A stretch of DNA of 31,403 nt from contig MU858325.1 in NCBI GenBank assembly GCA_033297075.1, forward strand, positions 1-31,403, read 5' to 3'. Shown one piece after another: positions 31,190 to 31,403 of the stretch (positions are counted from its first letter, which is position 1; each line of letters begins with the position of its first letter). The notes under the pieces were generated by a model, which was not told the DNA's origin, made no database searches, and worked only from the letters and a program-made list of their open reading frames with translations. Source of the stretch: Rhypophila decipiens (lineage: Eukaryota > Ascomycota > Sordariomycetes > Sordariales > Naviculisporaceae). The position numbers and the translations under genes are program-made.

Positions 31190-31200
31190 CACGTGATTGG
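31190..31200 (-). promoter_or_regulatory. CCAAT box fused to an E-box
   Basis: On the minus strand this reads CCAATCACGTG, so a CCAAT box (target of the HAP/CBC complex) overlaps closely with a CACGTG hexamer (bHLH target). The orientation and distance suit the chromodomain gene promoter. Function is inferred from sequence alone. Confidence 0.35.
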
Positions 31201-31403
31201 GGAAGTGGGTAAACTACTATGAGGTCAGGTAAGTAAACAGTCAGCCACTTTGAGGATTGAGCACGCGACGGGAGTTTTTAGCAAGTGTGGCTGGTTCAGA
31301 CTTAACCTCTACACCTCCGCCAGGGTTTTTTTTAACTAGCGAGTTACAACGCAGGGGGGCGCAAAGGCCCACAATTCCATAGCTTTCTATCAAAATCCAC
31401 CTA

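Larger units (their letters stand above)
30799..31403. other. Upstream region of the chromodomain gene
   Basis: This is 0.6 kb with no gene. On the minus strand, in the direction of the gene, CCAAT (31196-31200) is directly followed by CACGTG (31190-31195), about 390 nt before the ATG. A perfect 11-bp inverted repeat lies beside it at 31150-31160 and 31171-31181. A short T run is at 31326-31333. The open frame at 30758-30979 only overlaps exon 1 in another frame. Confidence 0.45.

Overview
The window looks like nuclear DNA of a filamentous ascomycete (Pezizomycotina, most likely a Sordariomycete; the class is inference). The supporting signs are short GT-AG introns of 55-91 nt with GTRNGT donors and CTRAC-type branch points, long intergenic stretches with pyrimidine-rich leaders, and fungal-type proteins (MED8, a DUF7730 protein, a DUF1772 protein, a Pib1-like FYVE-RING protein). 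An AT-rich, stop-filled patch at the left edge resembles a transposon relic decayed by repeat-induced point mutation. I see nothing prokaryotic and no operon.

Layout, left to right: an AT-rich relic with a foldback (1-370); an F-box/propeller-like protein on the minus strand (1126-3362, 3 exons); a 2.4-kb divergent promoter region; a 1,101-residue Ser-rich protein with two C-terminal membrane segments (plus strand, 5743-9048); a DUF1772 membrane protein (minus, 10092-10715); a compact symmetrical repeat element with a 22-nt period (about 11450-11742); a FYVE-RING protein (minus, 11899-13905, 3 exons); an acyltransferase-3 family membrane enzyme (minus, 15432-17021); a 2.75-kb gene-poor stretch; a DUF7730-type protein (minus, 19774-20937); Mediator subunit MED8 (minus, 22435-23425, 2 exons); a choline sulfatase (minus, 24322-26178, 2 exons); an MPDU1-type PQ-loop protein (minus, 27618-28572, 2 exons); and a chromodomain/AT-hook protein (minus, 29492 to about 30798, about 3 exons).

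Nine of the ten genes lie on the minus strand. They cover unrelated housekeeping and regulatory jobs: ubiquitin ligase adaptors, endosomal lipid binding, transcription, chromatin reading, ER glycosylation and sulfur scavenging. There is no secondary-metabolite cluster, defence island or intact mobile element. The exon structures were built by hand from splice signals and checked by frame and total length; all close in frame except that the first intron of the chromodomain gene is uncertain. The observations most worth checking are the 22-nt-period symmetrical element, a perfect CYS3/MetR-type palindrome upstream of the choline sulfatase, and the gene structure and reader function of the chromodomain/AT-hook protein.
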